From NCBI GenBank assembly GCA_015060975.1, contig SUXI01000001.1, positions 1 through 64,000 on the forward strand: DNA of 64,000 bases, given 5' to 3'. This DNA comes from Bacteroidales bacterium (GTDB taxonomy: Bacteria; Bacteroidota; Bacteroidia; Bacteroidales; Muribaculaceae). Positions 60,780 to 64,000 of the stretch are shown piece by piece. The position numbers and the translations under genes are program-made. Below the pieces are notes generated by a model. The model saw nothing but the letters and a program-made list of their open reading frames with translations, ran no database searches and was not told where the DNA came from. Within the stretch, counting starts at the first letter, position 1, and the number at the start of each line of letters is the position of its first letter.

Positions 60780-63245
60780 TTATTTTACAATCAATTTGCC
60801 CATTGCTAAAGAGTCGGTACCAATAACTCTAACAATATATATACCTTTAGCAAATGTTGCTGTGCTGATTGATGCTGTTCCGGTTACTTCAGCTACTTGA
60901 ACCAATGTACCATTTACATTGTATATTTCAATTTTAGAATCTCCTTCACACTCCACAATCACAGGGGCACCCATTTCTACAGGATTGGGATATAATTTAG
61001 CTTTATTCATAACATCATTACCAATAGATTCAACTCCTAATGAAGAACCATAAAGCTGCACAAAGCAGGGAACTTGAATCTCATATTCGGCATTAGCAGT
61101 CACTGATCCCATATCCATTCTTATATTAGAAATAGTTATAGGATATATTGCATTATTATATATATCCACACCTTCTACATTAGAAAATGGAATGATATAG
61201 CTTGTGGTTGTATTTTTAGGAATTTGTTTGTCGGCAATTATTAAATTTCCACGGTTACCAATTTTATCGGCAATAGATAGTTGCATCTTTGTTATATCGG
61301 CTTCTCCAGGATTTATATCTATCTGCACACCATAAGGAAGACTATATGTTTTCATTTCTTTGGCAGCAGTGATATATTTACTACGACCCGATGTTCCAAT
61401 ATAGTTTAGGTTAAATCCTGTTCCATTTTGTGTAATGGTGAGATTTTTACCTCCGCCTTGTTTCAACGACCAATCACTAGCATTAAACTCCCCTATCAAT
61501 TCTTGAGAACTTTCCTCTGGAATTTCAACAGTAATGTTTACAGCATCGGTAAATATATCTGATTTGCCTGTAAGAGTTACATTACCATTTTTATATCCGA
61601 AAACTTCACCATCTACAACCTTTGCGATAGATTCATCACTTGACACCCAATCAACCGAAGCTGCGCTAACCTCGTATGTAAAATTACCTATTGTGGAATT
61701 CATTTGAATGGGATAACCTTTGCGATTGTCAACAATATAATCATTAATAACCAATTTTACTTCTGAGTCAACTGTAGTTACGAGTTGTTTTGTGGTCAAT
61801 CCATTATATTCGGCATAAATATATCCCGAAGCTTTAGTATTTACGGCAGTAAATACTCCATTTTTCATAGTTCCTATTTCAGGGTCACAAGTAACCACTG
61901 CATCAACAACGTCTTTGCTTTTTAATAAGCCATATTGATTATAAGCATATACTATAGGACGGAATGTGGCTGTAACGGGAACTTTATACGCTCGTGGTTC
62001 AAATGCCAATGTGGCAAAATTATCATCTACGGGTGCTGTAGAGAAAAATATCACACCATTACCCACTGCACGTTCTGTTCCATCAGATGTGTTGTTTTTA
62101 ATCTCTCCATTGATATACATACATGATGAGCCACCGCCATCAAGATTTACGCCATCCCATGCGCCAAGAGCTTTAAGCACATATCCTTGATCATCAAGAG
62201 TAATACCAGCCGATGCTGCTGTGCGACCATCAATAACTACCGAATAAATAGTTTTGCGGTCTTTTGATATACCCATAAATGTGCGCGGATGGCACTCAGG
62301 ATTGCCAATATTTGTGATTTCTCCATTTTGCAAGATAATATGACCGCTACCACCTATAGCCTCATCTATGTCAATGTGGTCGGGGAAACCATTTGTTGAT
62401 GTGCGAATATTAATAGCAATCTCGTCACCGGCAGTCATTGCACCAAGAAAATCAGCCGAAGTTCCTACTCCATGAAGTATAGCTCCGCCTGCGGGAATTA
62501 TTGGGTTTCCGGGGTTATCCCCTACACTTTCCACTACTGCTGTTATTACAGTGTTAGATGCATAATTAAATGTTTCACCATTTTTAGGTTTTATAATCGC
62601 AATTTTACCACCGGTATAATACTCATATACTTTTGAACCCCAAGCTTCGGTATAAAGGGCGAGGAAATTAGCTCCGGTTGCGGTATTAAACTCAAGACAT
62701 GGCATATTTAATGAATTCAATGTGTTGGTTACTCCATTGTGTGATACTGAACTCATAAAATGGACCCTATCAATATAAGGAATGCGATCGGGTGTAAGAT
62801 ATAACAATGGTTGACTTACCGGGTTAAATACAATTTCCCCATCACATATAAGTCCCATGCGGGATAGTCCCGATTTATTGTACATTGTAGAAGATGTAGT
62901 AAAAAAGTCACCATTGTGGGCTGCAATCATGTCGTGTCCCGGAGCGTCATGACGGGCATACATTTTTGAGGGTGTTTCACAAGCAATTGCAGCTTCTCCA
63001 CCATTTACCACTTGCATATCAACATAGGGGTTGGTGAGATCCATTTCCAACACATGGATAGTCATAGGACGATCGGGAAGTTTATAGAAAGCATATTGCG
63101 TACCCGGTCCTACACTATGTTTAGGAATGATTGTGTCTATTACATAATCTTTGCCATTAACAAACATTGTGTTTTGAGCTGCCAAGGAAATGCAGAACAT
63201 AGATAATGCCGAAAAAGCTGTCAGCACATGATTTCGTAGATTCAT
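60780..63245 (-). CDS. secreted phosphodiester glycosidase (NAGPA domain) with T9SS sorting tail
   Basis: An 821-residue exported protein. The signal peptide ends near A-A-Q. Residues about 30-400 include the NAGPA (phosphodiester glycosidase) domain: R-T-F-M-G-I-S-K-D-R-K-T-I-Y-S-V-V-I-D-G-R and N-L-D-G-G-G-S-S-C-M-Y. Such domains cut the phosphodiester of capped sugars. Then come Ig/beta-sandwich domains. The C-terminus has L-Y-P-N-P-V and G-I-Y-I-V-R-V-I-G with final K-L-I-V-K: a T9SS type A sorting domain. The AAATACTAAC motif lies at 63264-63273, 18 nt before the start. Confidence 0.88.
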   Translation of the reverse strand: MNLRNHVLTAFSALSMFCISLAAQNTMFVNGKDYVIDTIIPKHSVGPGTQYAFYKLPDRPMTIHVLEMDLTNPYVDMQVVNGGEAAIACETPSKMYARHDAPGHDMIAAHNGDFFTTSSTMYNKSGLSRMGLICDGEIVFNPVSQPLLYLTPDRIPYIDRVHFMSSVSHNGVTNTLNSLNMPCLEFNTATGANFLALYTEAWGSKVYEYYTGGKIAIIKPKNGETFNYASNTVITAVVESVGDNPGNPIIPAGGAILHGVGTSADFLGAMTAGDEIAINIRTSTNGFPDHIDIDEAIGGSGHIILQNGEITNIGNPECHPRTFMGISKDRKTIYSVVIDGRTAASAGITLDDQGYVLKALGAWDGVNLDGGGSSCMYINGEIKNNTSDGTERAVGNGVIFFSTAPVDDNFATLAFEPRAYKVPVTATFRPIVYAYNQYGLLKSKDVVDAVVTCDPEIGTMKNGVFTAVNTKASGYIYAEYNGLTTKQLVTTVDSEVKLVINDYIVDNRKGYPIQMNSTIGNFTYEVSAASVDWVSSDESIAKVVDGEVFGYKNGNVTLTGKSDIFTDAVNITVEIPEESSQELIGEFNASDWSLKQGGGKNLTITQNGTGFNLNYIGTSGRSKYITAAKEMKTYSLPYGVQIDINPGEADITKMQLSIADKIGNRGNLIIADKQIPKNTTTSYIIPFSNVEGVDIYNNAIYPITISNIRMDMGSVTANAEYEIQVPCFVQLYGSSLGVESIGNDVMNKAKLYPNPVEMGAPVIVECEGDSKIEIYNVNGTLVQVAEVTGTASISTATFAKGIYIVRVIGTDSLAMGKLIVK

Positions 63246-63263
63246 AAGGTATTTTTGTTAAAT

Positions 63264-63273
63264 GTTAGTATTT
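63264..63273 (-). promoter_or_regulatory. AAATACTAAC leader motif of the glycosidase gene
   Basis: On the minus strand, AAATACTAAC lies 18 nt upstream of the start codon, as in the genes at 23882 (18 nt) and 29698 (16 nt). Upstream is TTACTTATTAA, a weak -7-like string. Confidence 0.45.
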
Positions 63274-63344
63274 TAATAAGTAAAATTACTACTTTCTACA
63301 CTAATTGTTAGAAAAATTCCAACAATTTATATTATATTAACACA

Positions 63345-64000
63345 TTAATTGTTTTGATGTTTATAGAATCGCATAGTTGCTTTATATAATGGAAATTCAA
63401 GAGTGAGAATTGAATCTTTAATTGATGCGTGCGCATCAATTTCAATTGCATCAAACATAGAGTCATACCATATCAAATCATAATGGTCTTTAAATATCGT
63501 CGCATTTAATCGACCTTTAATCATTCCTTCTTGCCAATATTTGCTATTTGTTTCTGCTCCTGCAATGTAAATGATAATAAAATCCTCGCCATCCTCTACT
63601 AATGCCAATTGATACCTTCCTCCTATACGTGACCAATCAGGATCAATGTCTCTGTCAAGATAGGACCAAAAGCCCTCATGCATAGCTTTTGACGTTGAAA
63701 ATTTTTCTTTTAAACTGTGATATGTATAATTTGTTTTAAGTTCTGATTTCAAATCATGGATTGATTCAATTATAAAATTCATCACATTTGCCTGCTCGGT
63801 TGAAACTACACCACAACTACCTGATATAGCATCGGTGAAATCAAATGTTCCTATATGTATTAGCTTATTATCTCCTACAAAAACATTATAAAAATTATCG
63901 TTAGCATCAGCCTCTATTATAACAGAGTTGTAACCTAACGACATATTTACTCCATCTTCTTTCTCAATAGTTTTTATATTGACAATTTCTCCATCACGCA
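63345..64000 (-). CDS. hypothetical protein, 5' end cut by the window
   Basis: The frame stays open from its stop at 63345 to the window end (at least 218 residues); an internal ATG at 63944 is possible, but the upstream codons (R-D-G-E-I-V-N-I-K-T-I-E-K) also look like protein. It is rich in D, E and I, with W-S-Y-L-D-R-D and Y-W-Q-E-G-M segments. No signal, membrane segment or known motif is seen. It might be the 3' part of a larger secreted protein. Family unknown. Confidence 0.6.
   Translation of the reverse strand, partial: RDGEIVNIKTIEKEDGVNMSLGYNSVIIEADANDNFYNVFVGDNKLIHIGTFDFTDAISGSCGVVSTEQANVMNFIIESIHDLKSELKTNYTYHSLKEKFSTSKAMHEGFWSYLDRDIDPDWSRIGGRYQLALVEDGEDFIIIYIAGAETNSKYWQEGMIKGRLNATIFKDHYDLIWYDSMFDAIEIDAHASIKDSILTLEFPLYKATMRFYKHQNN

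Overview
The window is chromosomal DNA of a Bacteroidota bacterium, most likely order Bacteroidales and plausibly near Muribaculaceae (the family is an inference). Reasons: many genes are preceded by the Bacteroidetes promoter (TTG, 19-21 nt, TAnnTTTG) and have little Shine-Dalgarno signal; Bacteroidetes-restricted families are present (DUF4294, DUF4271, DUF5723-type, PorZ-type propeller); and secreted proteins carry type IX secretion (T9SS) style C-terminal tails. The DNA is AT-rich and mostly core housekeeping genes, with one clear accessory insertion.

Layout. 0-2.3 kb: a stand-alone alanyl-tRNA editing protein, a 3' scrap of queG, and a Fic AMP-transferase gene. 2.4-8.7 kb (minus strand): a TolC / HlyD / two ABC-2 permease export set, interrupted by a structured-RNA candidate and a SAM methyltransferase. 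8.9-12.6 kb: a saccharopine/carboxynorspermidine dehydrogenase-like gene, then nadB-DUF4294. 12.6-17.3 kb: a restriction-modification island (fused nuclease-methylase plus specificity subunit) flanked by palindromic debris and a frameshifted pseudogene. 17.3-23 kb: argS, a MATE exporter, and a small glycan operon (GT4, epimerase, membrane protein). 23-29.6 kb: secreted and outer-membrane proteins and an RluA-type pseudouridine synthase. 29.7-40.7 kb: two very large secreted amidase_3 proteins on either side of a small propeller protein. 40.9-47.8 kb: two FKBP isomerases, an Lrp regulator, a LicD/cytidylyltransferase/WaaP-type kinase cluster and a uridine-kinase-like protein. 47.9-51.5 kb: LOG-DUF4271-hemD-rnpA-yidD-tatD. 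51.5-52.5 kb: a non-coding AT-rich kilobase. 52.5-64 kb: nadA, leuS, rdgB, a PorZ-like protein, panB, a phosphodiester glycosidase with a T9SS tail, and a gene cut by the window end.

The most notable element is the 51.5-52.5 kb gap. It holds ten copies of a DnaA-box-like 9-mer (TTATNAACA), including two identical-geometry convergent pairs and a near-perfect 16-bp palindrome. Hand-counted base composition of the + strand changes there from C-rich to G-rich. Together these make it a strong candidate for the chromosomal replication origin, oriC. Second is a ~300-nt structured RNA candidate with its own promoter and terminator, just upstream of the methyltransferase at 5.9-6.7 kb. Third is a 10-bp motif (AAATACTAAC) at a fixed 16-18 nt before the start codons of three secreted-protein genes.

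Functional links: nadB and nadA together make quinolinate for NAD. The PorZ-like protein and the sorting-tail proteins point to a working T9SS. The LicD / cytidylyltransferase / kinase cluster and the GT4-epimerase operon suggest surface-glycan modification.
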